The position numbers were made by a program, and so were the translations under genes. The notes under the pieces are model-generated. The model saw nothing but the letters and a program-made list of their open reading frames with translations. It searched no databases and was not told the origin of the DNA. Of a stretch of DNA of 64,000 nt, positions 51,737-60,803 are shown piece by piece. How positions within the stretch are numbered: position 1 is the stretch's first letter; every line of letters starts with the position of its first letter. Source of the DNA: an uncultured Dialister sp. (GTDB taxonomy: Bacteria > Bacillota_C > Negativicutes > Veillonellales > Dialisteraceae). The stretch spans positions 1 through 64,000 of the forward strand of contig UPXR01000002.1 in assembly GCA_900557365.1 (NCBI GenBank), written 5' to 3'.

Positions 51737-54586
51737 ATGGATTACAGCAAGACACTGCAGCTGCCTCAGACAGATTTCCCGATGCGCGGAAATCTTCCGA
51801 AGAAAGAACCGCAGTTTGTAGAATTCTGGCAGAACAATGAGCTTTATGAAAAGAGAGTCGAAAAGCGGAGAAAAGAAGGAGCACCGACTTTTGTCCTTCA
51901 CGACGGACCGCCTTATGCAAACGGCAAGATTCATATCGGCCATGCACTGAACAAGACTCTGAAGGATATCATTGTCCGTTATCATCATATGGCCGGCTTT
52001 GAGGTCAATTATATTCCCGGATGGGATACCCACGGTCTGCCGATTGAATATGCCGTACTGAAGGATTCCGGCGAAGACCGGGCCAACATGACACCGCTGG
52101 AACTGCGCAGAAAGTGCCTGGAATATGCGAAGAAATGGATTGCCATTCAGAAGTCCGATTTCATCCGCATGGGCGTTGTCGGCGATTTCAAGCATCCCTA
52201 TGTGACCTATGATCCGCATCTGGAAGCCAAGGAACTGGAAGTTTTCGGCGAAATGGCCAACAAGGGCTATATTTACAAAGGCAAGAAAGCCGTTTACTGG
52301 TGCACCCACTGCGAAACCGCACTGGCAGAAGCAGAAATTGAATACAAGGACAGAAAGTCTCCGTCCATTTACGTCAAGTACCCCGCTCTGGACATCAAGG
52401 GACTCGGACCGGACGGCGTACCGCAGGAAAAGCTCTTTGCCGTTATCTGGACCACCACTCCGTGGACCATCCCGGCTTCCCTCTATATTTCCGTCAATCC
52501 GAAGTTCACCTATGTATGGGTACACAATAAGGCAGCCGATGAATACTACCTGATGAACAAGGAACTGGCTCCGGCAGCGCTGGCGGACTGCAAGGTAGAG
52601 GATTATGAATTCGTCGGCCGGGAAATGCTCGGCGCCGAATGGGATCTGGCGACCTTCAAGCATCCGCTGGCACTGTATGACCGGACGATTTACGTTCTGG
52701 AAGGCAACCATGTTACACTGGATGCCGGCACAGGCTGCGTTCATACCGCTCCGGGACACGGCGTGGACGATTTCGAAGTTTACAAGACCTATGAAAACGC
52801 AGGCAAGCTGAATCAGCCCATCGTCTGCCCTGTTGATGAAAAGGGCCGCATGACGGAAGAAGCCGGAGAATTCCTGGCAGGCAAAACCGTCTGGGAAGCA
52901 GAAGGTCCGGTCATCTCCGCTCTGGCGCACGAAGGACATCTGCTGGGCAAGAAGTCCATTCACCATCAGTATGCACACTGCTGGCGGTGCAAGCAGCCGA
53001 TCATTTACCGTGCAACCGATCAGTGGTTTGCTTCCATCAATGATTTCCGCGATAAGGCACTGGAAGCGGTAGACAATACCCGCTTCATTCCTTCCTGGGG
53101 ACATGACCGTCTGTACAATATGATCCGCGACCGTCAGGACTGGTGCATTTCCCGCCAGCGTTCCTGGGGCGTGCCGATTCCTGCCTTCTACTGCGATGAC
53201 TGCGGCAAGTGGATCATCACTCCGGAAACGATGAAAAAGGTAGAGGAAATCGTGGAAAAAGAAGGCACCGATGCATGGTGGGCTCATACCGCAGAAGAAC
53301 TCCTGCCGGAAAACTTCAAATGCCCCCACTGCGGCGGCACCCATTTCCACAAGGAAAAGGACATCATGGATGTATGGTTCGACTCCGGCTCCACCTGGAA
53401 CGGCGTGCTGAAGCAGCCGCATGAACAGTGGGGAGATCTGAAGTATCCCTGCGATCTGTATCTGGAAGGCTCCGATCAGCACCGCGGCTGGTTCCATTCC
53501 TCCCTGCTCTGCTCCGTTGCCACGAACGGCTTCGCTCCCTACAAGGCTGTTCTGACCCACGGCTTCACCATGGACGGCGAAGGCCGCAAGATGAGTAAAT
53601 CCGTAGGCAATGTCGTAGCTCCGCAGGATGTAATCAACAAGTACGGCGCCGATGTCATGAGACTGTGGATTTCCTCCGTGGATTACCAGGGCGATGTCCG
53701 TCTGTCCGACAAGATCATCAAATCCATGAGCGATGTATACCGCAAGATCCGCAATACCTTCCGTTACCTCCTGGGCAACCTGAGCGATTTCGACTATAAG
53801 AAGGATGCTGTAGCCTATGAAGATATGGAAGAACTGGACCGCTGGGCACTTCTCCGTCTGGAACAGGTAAAGCGCACCGTTCTCAAGGCTTATGAAGATT
53901 ATGAATTCCATGTCATGTACCATGCTGTTCACAATTTCTGCACCGTAGACCTGTCCTCCATCTATCTGGATATTCTGAAAGACCGCCTTTACACGGAAAA
54001 GAAGGACGGCCATCTCAGACGGAGCGCACAGACCGCCATGTATGAAATCCTGCTGACCCTGGTCCGCCTGGTTGCACCGGTTCTCTGCTTCACCGCAGAA
54101 GAAGTATGGCAGGCTCTTCCGAACAAGGAAGAACGGGAATGGTCCGTTCATATGGCAGATATGCCGGAACTGAAGGATCAGTACCTGGATGCTGCACTGG
54201 ATGAAAAGTGGAAGAAACTGCTTGCTCTCCGTTCCGTTGCCATGAAGGCTCTGGAAGAAGCAAGACAGGCAAAGACCATCGGCCATCCGCTGGATGCAGA
54301 AGTTACCCTCTATGCAGAAGGGGAGAACCTGCAGATGCTGAAGGATATGGAAAAGGACCTGGCTGACTTCCTCCTCGTTTCCCAGGCACACATTGCGGAA
54401 GGTGCAGACAAAGCACCGGAAGGCGCTGCTTCCAATGAAGACGGCACCGTAAAGGCCAGCGTAGCTGTATGCGAACTGGAAAAATGCGAACGCTGCTGGA
54501 AGCGTACCGGAGATGTGGATACGGATGAAAAGCATCCCCACGTATGCAGCCGCTGCGCTCACGTCCTGGAAGAAATGGGAATGTAA
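51737..54586 (+). CDS. ileS: Isoleucyl-tRNA synthetase
   Basis: 949 residues, class I synthetase. HIGH is at 66-69 (KIHIGHALNKT) and KMSKS near 618 (GRKMSKSVGN). Between them lies the editing domain with its WTTTPWTIPAS and TGCVHTAPGHG elements. The C-terminus has a zinc ribbon, CERCWKRTG...CSRCAHVL, as in bacterial-type IleS. The length fits the shorter mupirocin-sensitive class. ATG 51737 follows AGGAGGAA. Expression is controlled by the Ile T-box. Confidence 0.98.
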   Translation: MDYSKTLQLPQTDFPMRGNLPKKEPQFVEFWQNNELYEKRVEKRRKEGAPTFVLHDGPPYANGKIHIGHALNKTLKDIIVRYHHMAGFEVNYIPGWDTHGLPIEYAVLKDSGEDRANMTPLELRRKCLEYAKKWIAIQKSDFIRMGVVGDFKHPYVTYDPHLEAKELEVFGEMANKGYIYKGKKAVYWCTHCETALAEAEIEYKDRKSPSIYVKYPALDIKGLGPDGVPQEKLFAVIWTTTPWTIPASLYISVNPKFTYVWVHNKAADEYYLMNKELAPAALADCKVEDYEFVGREMLGAEWDLATFKHPLALYDRTIYVLEGNHVTLDAGTGCVHTAPGHGVDDFEVYKTYENAGKLNQPIVCPVDEKGRMTEEAGEFLAGKTVWEAEGPVISALAHEGHLLGKKSIHHQYAHCWRCKQPIIYRATDQWFASINDFRDKALEAVDNTRFIPSWGHDRLYNMIRDRQDWCISRQRSWGVPIPAFYCDDCGKWIITPETMKKVEEIVEKEGTDAWWAHTAEELLPENFKCPHCGGTHFHKEKDIMDVWFDSGSTWNGVLKQPHEQWGDLKYPCDLYLEGSDQHRGWFHSSLLCSVATNGFAPYKAVLTHGFTMDGEGRKMSKSVGNVVAPQDVINKYGADVMRLWISSVDYQGDVRLSDKIIKSMSDVYRKIRNTFRYLLGNLSDFDYKKDAVAYEDMEELDRWALLRLEQVKRTVLKAYEDYEFHVMYHAVHNFCTVDLSSIYLDILKDRLYTEKKDGHLRRSAQTAMYEILLTLVRLVAPVLCFTAEEVWQALPNKEEREWSVHMADMPELKDQYLDAALDEKWKKLLALRSVAMKALEEARQAKTIGHPLDAEVTLYAEGENLQMLKDMEKDLADFLLVSQAHIAEGADKAPEGAASNEDGTVKASVAVCELEKCERCWKRTGDVDTDEKHPHVCSRCAHVLEEMGM

Positions 54587-54620
54587 GAGCGGCAGAAGCC
54601 CGGAAATGATAAAAGAAAAG

Positions 54621-54644
54621 GACGCCCTTCGGGGCGTCTTTTTT
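54621..54644 (+). terminator. Intrinsic terminator after ileS
   Basis: GACGCCC-TTCG-GGGCGTC with six T. Confidence 0.95.
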
Positions 54645-54748
54645 CGCGGCCGGGAATCCCGGAAATCAGCCTGCCGGACAGCGGTATTGGTTATTCTTCT
54701 GCGTTCTGATACAATGAATAAAAGGTCTTTTCAATATGGAGGAAGAAG

Positions 54749-56128
54749 ATGTACGAGGAAACAACCATTGCAGCCATTGCCACCGCACCCGGAGAGGGCG
54801 GGATCGGCGTGGTGCGCATCAGCGGAATCGATGCGGTGCGCATTGCAGACAGCATATTTCAGACAAGGAAGGGAATTTCTCTGACGGAGGCAGAACCGTA
54901 CCGCATGTACTACGGCCATGTCATGAAGGACGGAGCTGCCGTTGATGAAGGTCTGGCCGTTATCTTTAAGGCTCCCCATTCCTATACGGGCGAGGATGCG
55001 GCGGAAATTCAGCTGCACGGCTCTCCGGAGGCGCTTCGGGAAACACTGGAGCTGGCCATGGAAAAAGGAGCACAGCAGGCACCGCGGGGAGAATTCACCA
55101 AGCGGGCGTTCCTGAACGGCCGTCTCGACCTGACCCAGGCAGAAGCGGTCATGGACATCATTTCCGCCCGGGGAGGAGCTTCCCTGGCACAGGCGGAAAG
55201 CCACCTGTCGGGCAAACTGTCCCGCTTTGTCCGGGAGAACAGGGAGCACCTCAAGGATTTCATTGCCAAGCTGGAGGTAACTATTGATTATCCCGAGGAG
55301 GACCTGGAGGATCTGACCCTGGAGGAAATCCGGGAGGGCGTGGACCGTCTGGAGAAGGAGCTTGCTGCGCTGCTGGAACGGTCAAAGGAAGGCCGGATCA
55401 TCCGGGACGGACTCCGTACGGTCATCGTGGGGCGGCCGAATGCGGGGAAATCCAGTCTGCTCAATGCGTTTCTGCAGGAGGACCGGGCGATTGTAACGGA
55501 CATCCCGGGCACCACGAGAGATACTATCGAGGAATCCATTAAAATCGGCGGGGTGCCGCTCGTATTGATGGATACGGCAGGACTGCGGGAAACCGACAAC
55601 AAGATTGAGCAGATCGGCATTGAAAAGGCGAAGGAGTCCATGCGGAAAGCCGATCTGATTCTGGCGGTCATTGACTGCTCTGTTCCTCTGGAGGCGGAGG
55701 ACCGGGAACTCCTGGCATCCCTGAAGGGGCGGAAAGCCATTGTAATCCTGAATAAAAATGATATGACCCGGGCGGTTTCCGAGGAGGAGGTCCGGGCGCT
55801 TTCCGGCGGTGCGGCGTGCATCTTCGTTTCCGCCCTGTACCAGAGCGGTCTGGATGAGGTGCGGAACGAGCTGCGGCGCATCACGGCAAGACAGGATGCC
55901 GATGCGGGAAGAGAGCTTTTCCTGACCAATCTGCGCCATGTGGATCTGGTGAAGAAAGCTCTGGAAGCCGTGCGGCGGGCACAGGATTCCATTGCACAGC
56001 AGATGCCGGAGGACTGCATCGTGGTGGATCTCACAGAGGCATGGAACCTGATGGGAGAAATTACGGGAGATACCGTAGACAACGAACTGATCAATACCAT
56101 CTTTGACCGGTTCTGCGTCGGGAAATAA
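54749..56128 (+). CDS. mnmE: tRNA modification GTPase MnmE (TrmE)
   Basis: 459 residues. The N-terminal folate-binding domain (TIAAIATAPGEGGIGVVRISG), a helical domain and an inserted G domain are all visible. G-domain motifs are GRPNAGKSS (about 227-235), GTTRDT (about 255), DTAG (about 274) and NKND (about 335). The protein ends in FCVGK, whose Cys is catalytic in the family. With MnmG it makes the 5-carboxymethylaminomethyl group on tRNA wobble uridines. mnmG is not adjacent here. GGAGGAAG precedes the ATG and a terminator follows at 56134. Confidence 0.97.
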   Translation: MYEETTIAAIATAPGEGGIGVVRISGIDAVRIADSIFQTRKGISLTEAEPYRMYYGHVMKDGAAVDEGLAVIFKAPHSYTGEDAAEIQLHGSPEALRETLELAMEKGAQQAPRGEFTKRAFLNGRLDLTQAEAVMDIISARGGASLAQAESHLSGKLSRFVRENREHLKDFIAKLEVTIDYPEEDLEDLTLEEIREGVDRLEKELAALLERSKEGRIIRDGLRTVIVGRPNAGKSSLLNAFLQEDRAIVTDIPGTTRDTIEESIKIGGVPLVLMDTAGLRETDNKIEQIGIEKAKESMRKADLILAVIDCSVPLEAEDRELLASLKGRKAIVILNKNDMTRAVSEEEVRALSGGAACIFVSALYQSGLDEVRNELRRITARQDADAGRELFLTNLRHVDLVKKALEAVRRAQDSIAQQMPEDCIVVDLTEAWNLMGEITGDTVDNELINTIFDRFCVGK

Positions 56129-56133
56129 AAGAG

Positions 56134-56156
56134 ACCGCGGTTTTCCGCGGCTTTTT
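56134..56156 (+). terminator. Intrinsic terminator after mnmE
   Basis: CCGCGG/CCGCGG with TTTT loop, followed by CTTTTT. Confidence 0.85.
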
Positions 56157-56256
56157 GAAAAGGCAGGATTTGGCTGCCGAACATTCGGACGGCCGGGAGA
56201 AGACGGGAGCTTCTGCCGGCTTTCCGGGATTTTCGGGATCATTTTTAGGAGGAAAT

Positions 56257-57603
56257 ATGGGAAAATCGAAAGGCTTGTCCATGACAAAGGGACCCATGGC
56301 GGGGCCGATGCTCCGTCTGGCCGTGCCGCTGGCCCTGACAGGGATGCTGCAGCAGTTCCTGAATACCACCGATACCTTTGTGGTGGGGCGCTTCGTGTCC
56401 ACGGAGGCACTGGCCGCTCTGGGAAACAACGGCCCCCTGGTAGGGCTGCTGGTGAGTCTTTTCATGGGGCTTTCTCTGGGTGCCAATGTGGTCATTGCAA
56501 AAGCTCTGGGCGGACGAAGAATTGCCGATGCAAGCAATGCCATACATACCTCCTTTTTTCTCGCTGTTTTCTGGGGGCTGGGCATCGCTGCGGCGGGGGA
56601 AGCCGCTGCCTCGTGGGCGCTCCGGTCGCTGGGCGTTCCGGAGGCGGTTTTCCCGGAAGCGGAGCTGTACCTGCGGATTTATCTTCTGGGACTCCCCGGC
56701 ATTGCACTCTATAACTTTGCCTCAGCGATTTACCGGAGCAAGGGGAATGCAAAGACACCTCTCTATGCGCTGGGAGCGGCAGGATTTCTGAACGTCATCA
56801 TGGATCTGGGGGCGGTTTATTTCGGACTGGGCCTTTTCGGCGTGGTCTGCGCCACCACGGCGGCAAACTACCTGTCGGCCGCGCTTCTTTTCCTGGCGCT
56901 CCGGAGCGAGCACGGCGCTCTCCGGGTATATCCCGGAGCGATCCGCTGGCACGGCGCCTTCGGAAAGGAAATCCTGCGCATCGGGATTCCCGCCGGGGTA
57001 CAGGGCATGGTCTTCTGCCTGTCCAATGTCATTATCCAGTCCGCCATCAACAGCCTGGGAGCGGAGGTTATGGCGGCTTCTGCGGCAGGACTTGTTCTGG
57101 AGCTGAATACTTACTGCTTCCTTTTTGCCTTCGGACAGACCATGACGACCTTTGTGAGCCAGAATTACGGAGCAGGCAATCTGCGCCGGTGCCGGGATAT
57201 TTCCCGGAAGGGGCTTATGATTTTCTGCTGTCTCAATCTTTTGATTTCCGCTGCATCCTGCCTGTTGTCGGGACTGTTTCTCTCCCTTTTCGGACTGTCC
57301 GGGGAAACAATTGATGTCGGGCAGACAAGAATCTACACTGTCGTGGGCTTTTATGTTCTCTGCGGCGCTATCGACCTGATCAGCGGCATCCTACGCGGCT
57401 ACGGTCTGTCCCTCCCTCCGGCGCTGCTGATGCTGTTTACCATCTGCGGCGTCCGCGTTCTCTGGGTCTATACGGCTTTTGCTGCCGATCCGGCCTTCCT
57501 GACCGTCATGTACAGCTATCCTCTGAGCTGGGCGGTGACGCTGCTCTGTCTGATTCCGCTGTATTTTTACTACCGGCGCAGACTGGGACTGCACAGGGCA
57601 TGA
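56257..57603 (+). CDS. MATE family efflux transporter
   Basis: 448 residues, twelve helices in two halves, MATE family. The first half starts with PMLRLAVPLALTGMLQQFLNTTDTFVVGRFV; the halves are separated by a loop near residue 225-240. This Na+- or H+-driven exporter acts on cationic or other small molecules; the substrate is unknown. The start is ATG 56257 with TTAGGAGG upstream; an earlier in-frame start would overlap the mnmE terminator. It lies between mnmE and rpmH, an unusual place. Confidence 0.9.
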   Translation: MGKSKGLSMTKGPMAGPMLRLAVPLALTGMLQQFLNTTDTFVVGRFVSTEALAALGNNGPLVGLLVSLFMGLSLGANVVIAKALGGRRIADASNAIHTSFFLAVFWGLGIAAAGEAAASWALRSLGVPEAVFPEAELYLRIYLLGLPGIALYNFASAIYRSKGNAKTPLYALGAAGFLNVIMDLGAVYFGLGLFGVVCATTAANYLSAALLFLALRSEHGALRVYPGAIRWHGAFGKEILRIGIPAGVQGMVFCLSNVIIQSAINSLGAEVMAASAAGLVLELNTYCFLFAFGQTMTTFVSQNYGAGNLRRCRDISRKGLMIFCCLNLLISAASCLLSGLFLSLFGLSGETIDVGQTRIYTVVGFYVLCGAIDLISGILRGYGLSLPPALLMLFTICGVRVLWVYTAFAADPAFLTVMYSYPLSWAVTLLCLIPLYFYYRRRLGLHRA

Positions 57604-57622
57604 AAGATTTCCCGAAAAGCAC

Positions 57623-57668
57623 GTGTCAAATATTTTTGTTTGACACGCTCCCCTCTCTTGGATATAAT
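57623..57668 (+). promoter_or_regulatory. Promoter of rpmH with overlapping inverted repeat
   Basis: TTGACA (57640-57645), 17-nt spacer and TATAAT (57663-57668). The inverted repeat GTGTCAAA (57623-57630) / TTTGACAC (57639-57646), spacer 8 nt, covers the -35 box. It may be a regulator site or a hairpin. Confidence 0.75.
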
Positions 57669-57722
57669 TAATCTGTTATGGTGCAAAAAATGGCACTGCC
57701 GCCAGGTAAGGAGGTGTTACTG

Positions 57723-57860
57723 ATGGCAAAAATGACATTCCAGCCGAACAACCACTGGAGAAAACAGACTCACGGTTTCCGCGCTCGTATGAAGACAAAA
57801 GCAGGCCGTATTGTTCTGAAGAGAAGAAGAGCAAAGGGCAGAAAGGTATTAAGTGCCTAA
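57723..57860 (+). CDS. rpmH: Ribosomal protein L34
   Basis: 45 residues with the family pattern [20 protein letters not shown] and the basic [12 protein letters not shown] end. It is slightly longer than the usual 44 because of the MAKM start. AAGGAGG lies upstream of the ATG at 57723. It overlaps rnpA by 8 nt, as is common for this pair. Confidence 0.97.
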   Translation: MAKMTFQPNNHWRKQTHGFRARMKTKAGRIVLKRRRAKGRKVLSA

Positions 57861-58227
57861 TTCTGAAAGCGAAAAGGAAAGGACGGATTTCAGTCTTCCC
57901 CGTTCCTCCCGTATACGACTGAACAAGGATTACCGGCGGATTTACCGGACCGGAAAGCGCTGCAGCAACCGGGCCGGACTGGTTTATGTGACGAAAGTCA
58001 GAAAACCGGATATCCGGGTGGGATTCGTGGCAACCAAAAAGATCGGACATGCTTTTGCCCGCAACCGATCCAAGAGGCTCATGAAGGAAGTCTACCGGCT
58101 TCACCGGCATGAGCTGAAGGGCGGCTATGATGTAATCATGCTGGCAGGACGCTTCCTTACAGGCGCCACCTACCAGGAAGCAGAGAAGGCTGTATTGGCG
58201 CTGTGGCGTAAAGCCGGAATCCTGTGA
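57853..58227 (+). CDS. rnpA: Ribonuclease P protein component
   Basis: 124 residues with the RNR signature [14 protein letters not shown] near 73-86 that contacts pre-tRNA and RNase P RNA, and the F/Y-rich N-terminal [11 protein letters not shown]. It assists the RNase P ribozyme in 5' tRNA maturation. The start is GTG 57853, inside the last codons of rpmH, so translation is coupled. The C-terminal part [21 protein letters not shown] completes the fold. Confidence 0.96.
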   Translation: MPNSESEKERTDFSLPRSSRIRLNKDYRRIYRTGKRCSNRAGLVYVTKVRKPDIRVGFVATKKIGHAFARNRSKRLMKEVYRLHRHELKGGYDVIMLAGRFLTGATYQEAEKAVLALWRKAGIL

Positions 58228-58236
58228 GGCGATAAA

Positions 58237-58446
58237 ATGAAAGCTCTTTTGATTGCGCTGATCCGCTTTTATCAGACTTTTATTTCCCCCCTTCACGGTC
58301 CGTGCTGTCGTTTCACGCCGACCTGCAGCGAATACGCACTGCAGGCTCTGCAAAAATACGGAGTACTGAAAGGCAGTTGGCTCGCGGTTAAAAGGATTTG
58401 CAAATGCCATCCCTTCCATAAGGGCGGCTATGATCCTTTGCCGTGA
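58237..58446 (+). CDS. yidD: Membrane protein insertion efficiency factor YidD
   Basis: 69 residues, YidD/UPF0161 family: [24 protein letters not shown] with the conserved cysteines near 23 and 29, and the end [13 protein letters not shown]. It is thought to help YidC-mediated membrane insertion. It lies between rnpA and yidC as usual. Confidence 0.95.
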   Translation: MKALLIALIRFYQTFISPLHGPCCRFTPTCSEYALQALQKYGVLKGSWLAVKRICKCHPFHKGGYDPLP

Positions 58447-58593
58447 TCCGCTGCCTTTTTGCGTAATTTTATTTCATGGCAGATGCCGTGTATTTGGCCG
58501 TAACACATTTCCCAAAACTCACCCGGCTTTTGAAATGAAGAGGGCCGGGATATTTACGGTTGAAAATAAGACCGCATAAGGAGTAACTGTTGA

Positions 58594-59583
58594 ATGAGTG
58601 ATTTTGAAATCCCGATTTTGAGCACTTTTGTAGGCTTCCTTGCAGACATCATGAAGGTATGCCTCGAATTCTGCTACAAGATCACCGATGACCTGGGCTT
58701 CCCCAGCTACGGGGTGGCCATTATCGTACTGACCATCATTATCAAGACCCTTCTTCTGCCGCTGGCACTGAAGCAGATCCGCTCCATGAAGGCCATGCAG
58801 GAAATCCAGCCGGAGATGCAGAAGATCCAGAAGAAGTATAAGAACGATCCGAAGATGCTCCGCGAGGAAATGCAGAAGCTGTACAGGGAACACAATGCCA
58901 ATCCGATGGCAGGCTGCCTGCCCCTTCTGGTGCAGATGCCGTTCCTCGTTTCCATCTACTATGCTCTGCAGGGATTTGCCTATGATCCGGCGCATGAAAG
59001 CTTCCTCTGGCTCCAGAGTCTGGCCGTACCGGATGAAACCTATGCACTTCCGCTCCTGGCAGCTCTTTCCACTTTTGTCATTTCCTGGCAGACTACGCCG
59101 AAGGATGCACCGAGCAACCAGAAAACCATGCTCATCATCATGCCTCTGATGATCGGCTGGATGGCTCTCAGCTTCCCGAGCGGCCTTGTCATTTACTGGA
59201 CCATGTGCAATGTGTACCAGCTGGTACAGCAGACCATTATGTACCGCGGGGAAATGAAGGACCGTCTCTTCGGAAGCCGTAAAAAAGGAACGGTCACCGT
59301 TCACGGCGGCGTACAGCAGGCCCGGAGCGAGGAAAGAAAGAAGAAGGTTGTCCGCAAGAAAATCATCCGCAAGGTGGTAAAGAAGAAGCCGGAAGAAGCA
59401 CCGGCTGAAAAGACCGCCGCTGAAGAGGATGAAAAAGAAGCAAAAGAAAAAGAAGAAAATAAGAAAGAACAGAAGGCGGAAAAGGCAGATGTCCGCCCGA
59501 CCGAAGATATATCCGGGGAGAAATCCGAGGATAAGTCCTCTGAAAAGGAAAGCAATCCGTCCGGGGAGGCTGAACAGAAATGA
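58594..59583 (+). CDS. yidC: Membrane protein insertase YidC (Oxa1 family)
   Basis: 329 residues. The core has about five helices with the family stretches MPFLVSIYYAL (near 114-124), FPSGLVIYWTMCNVYQLVQQ (near 194-213) and the coiled cytoplasmic loop between helices one and two. The conserved positive residue in the groove appears as Lys51 (TIIIKTLLLP), where Arg is usual. The last ~110 residues are Lys/Glu-rich and basic, as in insertases that bind ribosomes through their tail. There is no lipoprotein Cys. The stop overlaps the khpB start by 4 nt. Confidence 0.95.
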   Translation: MSDFEIPILSTFVGFLADIMKVCLEFCYKITDDLGFPSYGVAIIVLTIIIKTLLLPLALKQIRSMKAMQEIQPEMQKIQKKYKNDPKMLREEMQKLYREHNANPMAGCLPLLVQMPFLVSIYYALQGFAYDPAHESFLWLQSLAVPDETYALPLLAALSTFVISWQTTPKDAPSNQKTMLIIMPLMIGWMALSFPSGLVIYWTMCNVYQLVQQTIMYRGEMKDRLFGSRKKGTVTVHGGVQQARSEERKKKVVRKKIIRKVVKKKPEEAPAEKTAAEEDEKEAKEKEENKKEQKAEKADVRPTEDISGEKSEDKSSEKESNPSGEAEQK

Positions 59584-60443
59584 AAACAGTGAGAATCAAA
59601 GCAAAAACCGTTGAAGCTGCTGTAGAAGAAGGAATGAAGCAGCTGGGCATCACCCGCGCCGAAGCTGTCGTGCACGTTGTGGAAAAGCCCTCTACCGGTT
59701 TATTCGGTCTTCTTCATAAGAAAATGGCGGTAGTGGATATCTCTGCTCCGGAAATTCCGGCAGAACCGGAAGAAACAGCGGAAGCACCGGCCGCAGAAGA
59801 AACCCGGACCGACGATGTACCGGCGGAAGCACCGGCTGCAGAACCGGCGGAACCGAAGGCAGAAGAACCGGCAGCGGCATCCGAAGCGGAACCGGAGGAA
59901 AACGGGGAAGAAACTCCGGCAGAACCGGAAGAAGCACAGGCGGAAGAAGTACCGGAAGAAAAGGAAGAAGAAAAGCCCTTTGATCCGGAAGAACAGAAGA
60001 AGGTCGCTGAAGAAGCCAGAAAGTTCCTGGAAAACGTATTCCGGGGCATGGACCTTCCCGTCATCATGGAATGCATGATGAATGAAGAACGGATTCTCTT
60101 CAGCCTTCACGGCGAAGGACTGGGAATCCTCATCGGCAAGCACGGCCAGACCCTGGATGCCCTCCAGTATCTGACCAACCTGGCTGCAGGGAAAGCCGCT
60201 CACGGCCGCTACTTCGTGATGCTGGATGTGGAAAACTACAGGGAACGCCGGAAGGATACTCTGGAAGCACTGGCCAAACGCCTGGCAGGAAAAGTAAAGC
60301 GTACCGGCGAACCGGTCAAACTGGAACCGATGCCGGCCGGCGAACGTCGGATTATTCATCTGGCGCTGCAGGACGATGACGCTGTCATTACCGAATCCGA
60401 AGGCGAAGCACCGTACAGATATATTACGATCAGACGGAAATAA
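59580..60443 (+). CDS. khpB: RNA-binding protein KhpB (Jag/EloR)
   Basis: 287 residues. A Jag_N domain (1-55, ending in the STGLFGLLHKKMAVV motif) is followed by an acidic Ala/Pro/Glu-rich linker (about 57-140). Next come a KH domain with IGKHGQ near 181-186 and an R3H domain (RRIIH near 259). KhpB binds RNA with KhpA and influences cell elongation and division. The linker is unusually long and low in complexity. It is translationally coupled to yidC. Confidence 0.95.
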   Translation: MKTVRIKAKTVEAAVEEGMKQLGITRAEAVVHVVEKPSTGLFGLLHKKMAVVDISAPEIPAEPEETAEAPAAEETRTDDVPAEAPAAEPAEPKAEEPAAASEAEPEENGEETPAEPEEAQAEEVPEEKEEEKPFDPEEQKKVAEEARKFLENVFRGMDLPVIMECMMNEERILFSLHGEGLGILIGKHGQTLDALQYLTNLAAGKAAHGRYFVMLDVENYRERRKDTLEALAKRLAGKVKRTGEPVKLEPMPAGERRIIHLALQDDDAVITESEGEAPYRYITIRRK

Positions 60444-60453
60444 AATCATAAAG

Positions 60454-60514
60454 GACGGAAATCAGGAAGAACCGGAGCGCCGAAGGGCACTGGGAATTCC
60501 CGATTCCGTCTTTT
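60454..60514 (+). terminator. Intrinsic terminator after khpB
   Basis: GGACGGAAATC pairs with GATTCCGTC around a long, partly paired loop, followed by six T. Confidence 0.75.
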
Positions 60515-60599
60515 TTGATGCGTTTTCCCGGAAGCAGTCATGCCGGCTGCGGAGCGGCAGGACGGAAGATGCCGCCTTTGAAAAATTGAAGTGCGGTCA

Positions 60600-60627
60600 T
60601 TGTCATTTTCCCGGATTCTGATATACT
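60600..60627 (+). promoter_or_regulatory. Promoter of thiW
   Basis: TTGTCA (60600-60605), 16-nt spacer and TATACT (60622-60627); RNA starts near 60634. Confidence 0.65.
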
Positions 60628-60633
60628 GGTAAA

Positions 60634-60803
60634 AGGCCGAGGGGGAGCGCCCTGGACCTGTTCCACTGTAAGCGAGGGAACCCGTGTTCCGGGGTGAGAG
60701 GGCACCACGAAGTGCCGACCGACGGCAGCTTTTGCTGCGGAAGCTTTGCAGGGAAACTGAACGCCTCCGAAGCCGCTGCCGGGGATTTCGGGAGGCGTGA
60801 AAA
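60634..60803 (+). promoter_or_regulatory. Structured leader of thiW, class not assigned
   Basis: A G/C-rich 170-nt leader with several hairpins: GGAAC/GTTCC (60677-60690), GGCAC/GTGCC (60701-60716) and GCAGC/GCTGC (60725-60738). The last part, ACGCCTCC (60761-60768) with GGGAGGCGT (60790-60798), hides the ribosome binding site. GACGGCAGC (60721-60729) can compete by pairing with GCTGCCG near 60775. Fragments resembling TPP riboswitches occur (GGGGTGAGAGG, CCGACC, GCGAGGGAA) but not in the normal order. Control of translation by a ligand is likely from the gene and the layout; the class is uncertain. Confidence 0.55.

Noticed and set aside
51719..54562. A 947-codon open frame antisense to ileS
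   Set aside because: Mirror of the strongly biased ileS codons; composition (Phe, Gln, His rich) is that of an artefact and no ribosome binding site is evident.
60650..60720. Cobalamin riboswitch upstream of thiW
   Set aside because: CCACTGTAAGCGAG resembles part of a cobalamin aptamer, but the B12 box and the remaining core are absent, and the gene is a thiamine-precursor transporter.
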